Shown: positions 12,101 through 24,100 of the stretch, one piece after another
Layout of the letters: every line of letters begins with the position of its first letter
Numbering within the stretch: the stretch's first letter is position 1
Source: Trochalopteron elliotii
Lineage: Eukaryota > Chordata > Aves > Passeriformes > Leiothrichidae
DNA: 64,000 nt
Direction of reading: 5' to 3'
Assembly: GCA_024734555.1 (NCBI GenBank)
Contig: JANPWX010000537.1
Span: 1,146,758 to 1,210,757, forward strand
The notes under the pieces: model-generated
Seen by the model: the letters and a program-made list of their open reading frames with translations, nothing else
What the model was told of the DNA's origin: nothing
Database searches by the model: none
Translations under genes and position numbers: made by a program

Positions 12101-15100
12101 CTTTGAGTGTGAACTGGGAGGAGTGCTCAGTTTTTTTGTGATTCATGGGGTGTGTGTGTGCATATGGGAGATCTCTGGATTCCAGATGAGAAGACTCATA
12201 TAAATGCCCATCTTCAGTGAAGATGAACTTTTGTTAACCAGTTAGCTTATCAGAAGTGTAGGTGATGAAGAACCTAATCTTTAAAATTATGCTTATTTTA
12301 CATATCTACTGGTAGGCTTCAGGTTAGCACCTATAACGTGAAGTTCTTGAGCCCTTAGGTTGATGAAGATGCCACCATGATCACAGCCAGCTTGTATTTC
12401 ATCTTCCAGATATGGAAGAAATAGTATTATGTCCTTCTGTCCATCCCTGCAGTAGCTTAATAGCTACCAACATACTCTTTTCTTTAAATAGATCACGATC
12501 TTCAGGGAAGGTTTTCTCGGGGATGTCGGATGACTGTTGAGGCATTGATCCTTCAAATTATAAAGTAACTGAAGACATGGTATTTCCTGTGTTTTACCAT
12601 GTGTTCTGTATTAAACAAGTGATTTGTGAATAATCTGTTCTTTATTTTGGACAGAAACAAGTTGAAAGTTGGCCTGGTTTGTGTCCTTCTGCATACAACA
12701 ATAGTAGTATGATTTCTCTCAGTAAATGGCAAACTTAATAATAAGACTGTATCGCCACATCTAATTAACTTTGGCATTGTGTTGTTGTTGCTAGAACTAA
12801 AATTAGTACCAGAACTTGTCAGTTCTAACTCAGTTTCTGTTCATGGTAAAAGGTAAACTGCAAGTGAGCTGTTTCTACCTACAGCCAGCTGGGAGCACTC
12901 CTCCTACTGGGTGGGAGTGTGGGGATGGATCCTCTCTGCATGTGGGGCATGAGCCTGCAAACCCGACTGTGGCCACATTGCTGTGGTCCTTCATCTGTCT
13001 GATTTGAGAACCGTGCTCCTCAAAGGTTTAAACCACTGGAGTGAGACATTTTAATTTGAGTGTGTTATATAAATGTGTACGTTATTGTGCTTCATATTTG
13101 TTTTTCACCTCAAACCTCAAGTGGCTCTCCTAGGTTAAATTTGCTGATGTGTTGATACATTGTGTGAATAGCTTTACTCTGCACTGTGTTCTGTATTCTC
13201 TAATATTTCCTCTGCAGTGTGAATTGGTCATCCAGCCTTTTGAAACTCTTTGCATATCGTTTCTGGTCATTGATTTTGCTAACTGTGCTGTTTCTCTTTC
13301 CCCTCAAAAAGTAAGCTGGTGTGAGTCCAACTGAAATGTAATTGTAAAGGGTATATGCTGCTCTCAGTCACTATCAGAGTAGCCTCAAATATACTTGGAA
13401 ATATTAGACAAACCACTTAGTTGTTTCCTTTATTCCAGCTTAGTGCATATAAATGTGGGGTCTGTTTATTTCTTGATCTCCTGTATTTTGCCAAGTCATA
13501 TACTGTAAATCACTTTGTCCAGACAGCTGAATTAAATGTCCTTTGACTTGAGGTCTTCTGGCCTCACTTACTGTGGTTTCACAGCCTTAGACCTAAGGAA
13601 ATGCTGCAAAGAATTTGCTCCTTCCTTTGTGTGAAGTTTGTAGAACAGGCTGGGCTGGAGAGAAAAGTCACCAGAAAAGTGGTAAGGCTACCTCTGCCTG
13701 CTTAGCTCAACCCGGTGTACAGGCTTGTGTGCACTGCTACTTCTAGAGATACAATAGGAAGGTGAGTGGACCCCAAAATGCTATTCCTATGTCAGCTTAG
13801 TCAAATGCTTAATCTTTTGCTTTAGCTGTTGATTGCAGATTATAAAGACATCACTAAGATCATTCATGCAGCCTAATGCTTGAAGCTGACTGTGGTCATC
13901 TTCCTCTATGCACAGATGGGCTTGGGCCATGAAGTAGGATTTGGTGCCCCCTGCTTAAAATGCAAGGAAAAGTGTGAAGGATTTGAGCTTCATTACTGGA
14001 GGTAAGTGACACCAAATGTTTCCTCAGCTGTGACTCGGCACTGCAGACCTTGACATACGTATGCAAATGTCTTAGTAACCATTTTTGTTCTCTCAGTTAA
14101 ACTGTTAAGATGTTTTAAAAAAGCTGACACAGTTCAGGGCCAGAACTTCTCAGGTGCATTGCAGTGGAATATCTAATCACTTGTGAGCATAAATTTCATC
14201 TGCCCTGAAGTGAATGGTAGAATGGTAGTACTTCTGCTGCAGCATTTGCTTTAGCTGACTAAACAATTGAAGTAGATTTATAAAAATATGTCTAGCCTTA
14301 TAGTAAGAGACATGATAGGGGAGGAGTGTGTTTTATCGCTGTAGTAAAATGCTTTTTCAACTCCCAACCAAATATGTAAGCTTTGATTGGAGGTGCTAGG
14401 TAAAATTATTTTGAAAATATTTGAAACTTTGCCTATACCTATAACTTACTTAGGACAGGGAAGAGGTGTACTTGTGTGTGTCACACAAATTCAAATAAGT
14501 TAGGGAATACTGGGCCTTAGATGGTGAACTGTTCCTGAATCAGTGAGTTGATGATAGCAGTAAACAGTCTGTCATTACTTATGCAGGAACCTTGTATTTC
14601 ATTAAGACCTTTCTTATTTTACTGAAACAAGATGTGTATATGTATATTAATGCATTTATGTATCACTGGCCCAGTTCACTCATAATACTGGATGTGCTCT
14701 AAGGTGTTGCTTAGTAATTCTGATTTTTTAGAAAAAAGGTCCATCTCAAAGGGAAAAGTCTGAAAGGAACAGAACAAGAGTTGTTAGTAACACTAGCACA
14801 TGCTATCAGTGAAAATTATTACCTTTAACCATTGCTAACTAGATACAGTGAAAATTGCATTTGCAGTAATTTTTTTTTTTGTAAGGTAGCCTTTGTATCC
14901 CAACCATAGTAGCATCAGCTGCTGATAAGGCCTAGGAGATTTTACATCTTTGCTCAAATATTTGACTGCAGATGAGACTGTTTAGAAAATTATCAGGCAA
15001 ACAAAAACAAAACACAGCAAAAACATGTTTTAAGTTGATACATAATCAAGAATCTATATTGTTATCTGTAATATGTAGCTTTTGAAACAACTTACAAATA

Positions 15101-18100
15101 ATGATGTGGATCAAGAAGTGGTAATGCACTAATAAGTAAATGTGATCATCTAAAGATAAAAGAAATAATTAATTTATGGAAAGACTTTTTCAATATGCAC
15201 TGCATCACTGAGGGGTCATGTGTAGAAGTAATAGTAAAATAAAACAGAATTAATATGCAATAAAAGAGAATTTTAAAAAGTGGAAGAGTAAACAGTGTTT
15301 ATCCATGGTTAGATAAGAAATTGTATTACTTTCTGCTTGAAAGCTATTTTGCTCATAGTCACAGTGCCAGGTGGGGAAGTTACAAGTGGGGGAGGAAGAA
15401 GTCTAGTTAACTTTATCTCTTTTTATTTTTTTTTTAACTTCTTAGTTTCCAATGTTACACGTTGTAGTTGCTAGGTTATTCTTTAACATGAAATAATTTG
15501 GAATAAGAAGAAATAAAATTGGTTTAGTCACAACATAGTATGATTGCAAAGTTAAAAGGGGTCTGCTTCTGTGTGGGTATTTGGGGGTTTTTGCCTGTGT
15601 TTTTCTTTATCCATATTGCATTATCTTCCTATGGTTAGGGCCCATTGTGCCAGGTCCTGAGTACATCAGAGCACTGTCTCTCCTAGAAAGTAAGAGTTTA
15701 TAGACAGCAGTGGATTAAAGACCAAGTAATGAAAAAGATGCAAAAATGGTGACTATTTAGCTAAGATTTAATTTGGAAATTGAGTCCATATAGGATAGAC
15801 CAGATAAATAAGGTGGCTGGAAGTAGTCTGAGAAGTTTCATCCAAGTGTTAGACAAATGTGGCGCATACTTCTGAAACAGTGAAAAAGTTAGCAATTGAG
15901 AGAATTCAAGAATGGTTTGGAAAATAGTTGCTTCTTCAGCAGAGCTGCTACTGGGGGCAATAAGAGTGTGAATCTGAAGTCTTAATTCAGTTTTGTGTTA
16001 ATAGCTTTCAAAGGAAAAACTATATTAATATACTTTGCATGATGCATATATTTTGGGAGTCTACCACATAAAGTGGTAGTGGAAAAGTGATGCATGGAAA
16101 TATGGAAAGTGGTGCAACCCAAATATGTTTACTTAATTGTTAGCCTTTAAATCCGAAACTGTTTTAAGTAGGAGCAAACTGTAGCGCAGGTGGACAGAAT
16201 ATTGTCTTTATAGCATGAATAATCAAAAATCACTTCAAGTTTCCCTACTTATTTCATTGCTACTCATCTCTAAAAGACAAGTGTTGAAGTAAGAATTGTA
16301 TTTAGAGAAGCAGTTACACACTGAGAGAATAACTGGGGGTAGGGATTGACCCTGGTCAGCAGCCAAACACCCACAGAGCTGCTCACTCCCTGTCCCAGAC
16401 ATCAGGGTGGGAGACAAAAGGAGAAACAAAAGTATGTGTTGAAATAGGCAGTTTATAATCGGTGAAGTGGTGGGTGAGCAAGTGATGCAAAGGGAATTTC
16501 TGGCCATCTCCCAGCAGCACACTGATGCCCAGCCAGTCTCCAAGTAGTAACTACTTAAGAAGTCAGAAACCCTGACTTCTTCATCCTCTTTTTCTGTTTT
16601 ATTGCTCATAAAGATGTTATACAGCGTTTAAACCCCACTGACCTACTGGAGTCAGCTGCACCCCTTCCCAGCTTCTCTACTTGCTGAGGACGGGGCAGAA
16701 TTCAGAAACGGGGAAGCCTTGCCTTGTGCCAGAAGAGGCCACTAATAGCAAGTCCTGTCAGGACTGTTTTAGCTACAAACCCAAAGCACAGCTCTGTAAG
16801 GGCATTTTGAAGACAGTGACCTCCATCCGAGCCAGATGCAGCCCAGGGAGCGGGGCAGTGGCAGCCGCGTGTGCCGGGTGTGGTTCTGCTGCGGCCGTGC
16901 CGGGCTGACACTGCCCTCTCCTGGGGACAGCCGAGCAGCTTCAGCACATCACACAGCTCTTGGTCTGATACATGAAAACGCTGTCCCTCAAAGAGACAAA
17001 ATGCAATTTCTTCTTGTATTTCCATACAAAAGACCCTCAGTTCTTCCACTGGGGAGTCAGATTACAAAGTGCACAAAATACCCAAGTGTACCTATCTAGT
17101 AGCAGGGCTTTACAAGGAGCTGCTACACCCTTCTTCTCTATACTGGGATTATTTGGAATATAACTCTTCTGGGGTGCTACATCCTGTTTCAAGACGTTTG
17201 TGCTGTAAATCTGGACACACTGTGTAGGTAGGTTTTATAGGTGCAGAACTGTAAATTGAGGCTAGTATAGAAATGATGGTAAACCAAGCCTTTAGTAAGA
17301 TTTATTCCTAAATTTTGAAGTTCTCATAGACCCAGTGAGTATATCCATACTTCATTTTGTGAGCTGAACACAAAATGAATAAAATCAGAGATGTGGTCTA
17401 CAATGGTAGTTGAATGTTTAATAACTACCTGGTTTGTCTTAGTGTGTTAATAGCTTTTGCTTTTATGTTTGTCCTCAGAATCATGCTTCTGTCCAAGTGT
17501 AACAGCAGCAGAAAGTGGAGAAGGTCTTTTTAATTTAGGTGTTAGATTCCTTTCAGGCTGCAAAACAACCCCCACACACGTCCAGTGGGTCAGACGGGAT
17601 GTAAGAGATTGCTACTCAGTTAGGTATTGCTCTTTGAGAATGTATTTCCCACTAGAGGGAGCTATGGGACAGGAGTGAGAAGTTGCTAAAAACAGGAGGG
17701 AAGGTTCTGATTTACGCTGGTTGCATATATACCAGAAAGTGGTAACTGTCTTTGATGTGACTTGCCAGGCTGTTAAAAAAACTTTGAGAAACAAGAATCT
17801 TAAGCTTGGGAATGGTCTTTTTCAGCATGTGACTTCTCTCACAGATGCAGTACGTGGAAGGCAGAGAGAGCCTTAAGTTGGCTTCAAGATTTACTGATAC
17901 TACAGCTGACAGAGAAGTGCTGACATGCAGTTCAAAGCAGTTGCAATTACTTATAGCTGCATTAATAGCAAGAAACCATAACAGAAGGAATCACAAAATC
18001 ATAGACTTGGATGAAGATGTAATGTGCCTTCTCAGTAATTTCACTGATGATGCGAAGCTGGGAGGAGTGGCCAATATGCCAGAGTGCTGTGAACCCCTTT

Positions 18101-21100
18101 GGAAGGATTTTGACAGGTTTGAGAGATGGCAAACCATCTGAAATTCAACAAAAGCAAATGCAGGGTTCTGCACCTGAGGAAGAATAACCCCAAGCACCAG
18201 CACAGGCTGGAGGCTGACCTGCTGGAAAGCAGCTCTGTGGAGAAGGACCTGGGGATCCTGTGGACAACAAGCTGTCCCTGAGCCAGCAGTGTGCCCTGGG
18301 GGCCAGGAAGGCCAGCGGTGTCCTGGGGTGCATTCTGCGTGTGGAGTGTTGTGTCCTATTCTGTGCTCCTCAGTACAAGAGAGACATGGAGCTCCTGTGG
18401 AGGGTTCAGTGGAGGGCAGCAAAGATGATTAAGGGGCTGGAACATCTCTCTTAAGAGGAAAGGCTGAGGCAGCTGGGCCTGTTCAGCCTCGAAGTGATGA
18501 GGTCCCCTCATAAATGTCTGTCAGTATCTGAAGGGAAGGTGTCAAGAGGATGGAGCCCAGGATCCGCTTGGTGGTGCAGAGCAATAGGACAAAGGGCAAG
18601 GGGCAGGAAGAAACTGATGCAGAAATTGATGTGGAAGTTCCACATGAATATGAGGAAGAACTTCTTTACTGTGCAGGTGCCTGAGCACTGGAACAGGTTG
18701 CCCAGAAAGGCTGTGAAGTCTCCCTCATTAGAGATAATCAAGAATCATCTGGATTTCTGTGATCCTGTAATAGGAAGAGGTTAGTTGTTGTGCATGGAGG
18801 GCACAAGCCTCAGGACTTGCCAGGTCTTTGTTGAGGATTTCTCTGTGCTTGCAGCTGCTGCCTCCTCTCACTAGGAGCCAGCGTAGGAAGGATCATAGTT
18901 CATCTTATTTTTCCTCTCTATACACCAAAACATAGACAATTGGGAGGGTGGTTGACATTTGATTTTGGAGAAAGAACTGGAAACTTTGATCCTTCGTGTA
19001 GGCAGACATGGAATCTCTATATCTTTCTTCCTTATTCTTCCTAACTGCTCAAGACCTGCTAGCAAGGCACTGTCTCATAGACCTGTCTTTACAGTGATTC
19101 CACAGATTTTGAAGTTCCCTCCCTATTTTCCATGTTGAGTGGCCTCAAGTGAAGAGAAAATGTTTTCAACAGTGCAGATGGAGAGAACAAGAAATTTTCA
19201 CTGCCTGTCCTCTTGACAGAGTCAAAAGAGAAAATTGTCTAAGCATATATATTTTTATATATTTATATGTCTGTGAGTATATATAACAGGAATTTTTTAC
19301 TCTTGCGTGTAAGGTGTTCACTTTAGCATCAAAGATAAAAATAAAGCATCAATTATTAGACAGACTTGTGAAATCTAAATTTGAGGTAATGGAATGGGGT
19401 CACTTCAGTGAGATAGCTGTATTAAAGTCAGAAAAATTACTTTTCCAGCTAGTTTATTCTAAAGAGAAGTAATTGGCCATATACATTCTGCAGAGGGGAC
19501 AGTGAGTGGCTAATGAGCAGGATTGTGTTGTGACAACTAGTGAAAGAAGTTAGGACTAAAGTGGAAACAGTACTATTCAGGAATAGTTACGTGTGTAAAT
19601 ATCAATTGGATATCTTTTAGTACTGGAAATTACTCAAGGAGAGATTATAAATCAGGACAGGATACTTTTTTGGGCTGTTAGCAGCTGTATGGACATCTTC
19701 ATGTGGCTGAGATCCAGGGGGAGCATTGGTGAGCATGGGAAATGGCAACAGCCTAGCAGATTTTCTTTTAATTTACTGAGATATGCTGACATCAGTTGTG
19801 ACTTTGTGACTCAGCATTCTCCACATTCTTTCTGTATTGTTCTGTCCTGTATTCAGAGGCATAATGCTACACAAGTTCTAATGCCAAAGCCACTATTTCC
19901 CTTGTAACATAGCCCCTGTAACAGCTTCTTGCAAACTGTTGGCTAAGAATAAGAATTCACTTAACTTTGAAAGAGCAAGAAGATTAAACTGAAATGTACA
20001 CAGTCAAATTCTTAATTTCAGTGTGTGCAGGGGCAGGGAAGATTAGTGTGTACCTCATTATTTTTAATGCAAGTGTAAAGTGTGGTAGTTCTATGCCGGT
20101 TTTCCAGGAAGGACCTGAGGACATATTGCATGCTTTCACTTCTTTGCAACTACATATTTATGAGGAAAGAAAAAAAAAATCTCATTGATACTGCAGTCAG
20201 TGAAACATGTAAAGCCTTCAAGGTGGGACCAAGAATAATGACAGCACTGAGTCAGGGTGTTCATCTAATTGAAAGCAGAAACAGAATCTCTAAAACTATT
20301 CTGCATTCTGAAAGAATGCTATTAGGAGAAAGATACACAATTTCATGATGTAACATGAGCAAAATAAGGTGCTCTTGTGGCTTTTCCAGCATATGTGAAA
20401 GTCTTATGATGAATTCCACCACAGTTTGTGGAGGGTGGTCAGGTCTGTGACTGCTGTCAATGCTGCGTTACTGTAGTTTGGATGCTGTAGAGTGGGGAGA
20501 GTGCATGGCCTGTTGCATGGCAGTTGTGACCACACAGGCAGTGCAGCAATATGAGCTGTTCTTACTGAGGTCTGTCTTGCAAGCAGAGCAGTTCTGGATA
20601 GCCTGAGCATACTTCAATTGCATAAGTCTGTGCAGGGAACCCAAGAACATCTGGTCTTCACCAATGTTACTAAATCACATTCTGTCAAGAGGTGAGGCTG
20701 AAACTGAGGGTTACTATTTCTAGAGATTTAAGTTGTAAGAGTAAATACATAGTTTGGTGTCATTGTTTGGATTGACAGAGTGCTTCAATACCAGTAGCAT
20801 GTGTGCTGTGAGGCATTAAGCTGCATGGTGATCATGAGGTAAATCACTAAATCTGCAAAATGCAAGGTGCAATTCTGTCTGGTATCAGATCTCAAAAAGG
20901 ATACAACTGAGAACTGGTAATAACGTATAAGCAAATGCATGCTACGAAAGATGAGCAAAGTGAATATGCTTTATTAGTACATTAGTCTCTTAAGTATTAG
21001 TTATGTAAAGGACTTGTGTAGACAGATGCTGAAGGTCTTGCAAAATTTTGTTTCAAGTACTTGAGATGTATAGTAAAGCTTTTAGGCTTAATGGGCAATG

Positions 21101-24100
21101 GTAGTTCATGCTTGAATGTTTTGGTAAACTGGGAGATTGCAAATTGATTAGTATTTAGCTATCCAGGTGAGTATCAGCTTTGAAATTTAGCACACTTTCC
21201 TGTTGTGGAAATGAGTTGGAAGCTGTCACAGTCTACACCTCAATTAGTGATCTCTCTAGGTATTTGTATTGCAAAATGGAATCACTTCTGTTTAACATTC
21301 TTATTTTGCATGAGTGGCTCATTTTTATTGCAGTTAGGTATTTTTGTTTCGAGTGGGCTTTAGAACTTAAGTTACCACAATGTATAACCACATGACCAAG
21401 GCAGCATCTACCATGTGCTGAAATGTTAGTACCCCTCATCCTAAACTGGTGTACGTATAGAGAGCATATGTTTGGCCCTGGCTGTGTATCACTTCAGGTG
21501 GCCAATTAAAGGTCCTCCTTCCTTTCCCATTACCTCAGGGACTTGCTGTAGTCATGGCATGTTCTTGTTGTGTTCCTATTACATACCTTATCTTAAGGCA
21601 CCTAACTTGCCTTCAAGACTATATAAAGCAAGATGCAGAACAATGGTAGTCTGGTGGGTTTTGGCAGGCAGGGTTCAGAAGCATTTTATAGCCAATAGTT
21701 TATGGTCTTTGCTGTATGAAGGATATACAGTGGGGCAAAACACTGCACATTCCTCTTCAAACTCTAGAGATCCAGAAGGTTGATACATTTTCTTAGTCTG
21801 TAGTAAAAACCTTTAGCTAGCATCTAGTTTCACTTAATTTCTGTATGCTGTAGCTGACTGCTTTGAAGTCCTGAAGATGCCATTAATAAATAATGAACTA
21901 GCTTGTCTAATCCAAAGTTCTGTTCGTTATATGTGAATTGTTTAATTATGCTTATGGTAACAAATTGCTTTCTAATATTCGTTAGCCAAAGCAGTTGCAA
22001 TGTGTTGTATATGAAAGAATGTAATTTATATCCAAGTAAGTAGATACACTTCTACCTTGTAAGGCTGTTTTCTGTGAAAATTCTCTCTACAGCATGTGTC
22101 AGAGTACCTCTGACTTGGTTCAGAGCTGTTTTGAAAGGCTTTGTCTATATAAGCCTTTAACTTTTCTTTCATCTTCTCTTTAAATGCTGTGCTTTGAACA
22201 GAACTTAGCACTCTTTGTATGTCTGTATGCATTTTCTTCCTTTTTAGGAAATACTTGTTTCCACATGATAGCAACCCAGTGATAACCAAATATCAGGCAT
22301 ACAATGAAATACGTATGAAGAAAATAGTATTATGTATTATTATGTCTTTGAATGTATGAAGAGCAGCTGAAAAACTAAAAGCCCAAGCAAATGATTGCTG
22401 GGGGAATCTCGTTGATGCATTAAGTTATATTAAATCTGGTGGGTGACTGATAATGGATATGTATGTGTTTGATCAGTACTGAGATGTAACTGAAGAAATT
22501 ACATAGCTTCACATTAAAAATGTATTAGTGTAGTCGATTGATATCTATCTGATAACAATATCTGTAAATAACCTAAATAATACAACAGAACACATAAGGT
22601 GTTGGACATATTGCAGAAAAACGTGTATTTCCTAAAGAAAGCATTGAAAACAAGGGTTTGGTTTCCTGGTGACTACACACCCAGATAATGTGAGATCGTA
22701 ATTTTGTTGCTGTTTCCATGAATTTCAGGAAAATATGCCGCAACTGCAAATGTGGCCAGGAGGAACATGATATCCCTTCAAGCAATGAGGATGATCGGAA
22801 AGTGGGGAAACTCTTTGAAGATACAAAATACACAACCCTCATTGCAAAGCTGAAGAGTGATGGCAATCCCATGTACAAACGCAATGTCATGATACTGACC
22901 AGCCCAGTGCCAGCCAAGAACATATCCATTGATACTGTGACTTATGAGTGGGCTCCTCCTGTTCAGAATCAGACTCTTGTAAGTCTAATTCAGATATTTT
23001 CATGTTCAAGGCAGAAGTTGGTGGGAGATAAAGTAGGAGAGCTTACTGGAAAAATAACTTTGCCTCTTGTAGTCTTCCTTTCTTCTTCCTCAAAACTGAA
23101 AATATGGTGCCTGTTTAATGAATCTTGCATCTGTCATCTTGCTTTATGGATATTTGTTTGTAGAAATTCTTAAAAACCTAAGGAGATGAGGTAGTTTTTA
23201 ATACATAGGATTAAGAGTTATCTACTAAGTCCCTGGAGACCAGTTTCTGTAACCTGCCTTTTTTTTTTTTTTTTAAATAAACGAAAATTTTGCATGGCTT
23301 GTGGGCTTAAAGGAAAAAAAACACCACCCAACACCACATCAATTTATATCATTGTTTAAACTTAAGGGGAACACTTAGTCTTGGTAATAGGTTTTACTGT
23401 ATATGGTAAGAACAAGGTCAGTGTTGGCATCTGAATGAACCCCTTTCTTCCAGTATATTTTCAACTGAAGTACAGGAGATGGTAGATAGCCTTATGAGGA
23501 TCTTGCTTCACTTTTCAAGCTTGGATTACTAATTTATTGTGCCAAAATGTGCAATACATGCCAGAATGACATTATCTCAAATTATTCCTTTTCAGTGAAT
23601 TAATCAAACCTTGTGCATCTAAGACTTATGTAATACTCAGTTACCAATTTGATTTTTAGCCTTGTCATTGCTTTATTAAAACTAGGACTTTTTTTTTTCC
23701 ATTATTTAGCTAGAGTTATTTCTTCAATGGGCTGTATGCTCCAAGCAGATTATTTCAGATTCCACTTTTCTAAGACTATACTCATGATCAGTATTTATAG
23801 ATAGACACAAGGTGCTGTGTAAATGTTGTTTACTCAGAGAAGTAATAACTCTTTTCTGTATGTTGTAAAAGGCTTAAAAAGGAGCCTGTCTCCTACTCTG
23901 GGAAGAAGCCAATCAATGCATCTGCTGTATTTTATCTCTATTACTGTTTCAGGAGCTTAATGTTTATGGAAAGAACCTTGTTTTTGACAAATTTGACTGT
24001 CACTAAAAACAGCAGAGATTATTTTAGTTGTGTTTGCTTATGAGAGTGGATCTGTGGCTGAAGTGCCATCTGATATGTAATTCCTCCTGATTCAGGCCAG

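Larger units (their letters stand above)
3114..13915 (+). other. TES: TES intron 1 (about 10.8 kb)
   Basis: The first intron begins GTAAGG and ends CACAG before the ATG-starting second exon. It is mostly AT-rich unique DNA. Recognisable contents are exon-like segments at about 4,758-5,370 (separate entry), a (TG)n/(TA)n stretch at 8,365-8,400, a GTTT run near 9,727-9,747, a short duplication of gctgaattg around 10,911-10,935, a hairpin at 11,531-11,564 and a TG run near 12,149. I see no clear CR1 or LTR in it. Its 5' part may carry TES regulatory elements, but nothing in the sequence proves it. Confidence 0.85.
14002..22728 (+). other. TES: TES intron 2 (about 8.7 kb)
   Basis: The intron runs from GTAAGT to TTTCAG. 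It contains an old minus-strand LTR (16,336-16,840), CTCF-like motifs (16,911 and 17,649), an 11-bp inverted repeat (17,351-17,379), a plus-strand CR1 fragment (18,030-18,770) and an AT-rich TATATA stretch near 19,245-19,285. The remaining sequence, including 14,002-16,335 and 18,771-22,728, shows no gene or repeat that I can identify. Confidence 0.85.

Noticed and set aside
17985..18010. gaatcacaaaatcatagact, resembling a reversed CR1 3' end in front of the plus-strand CR1
   Set aside because: Only about 20 bases match and no further reversed CR1 sequence follows, so a head-to-head pair is not supported.
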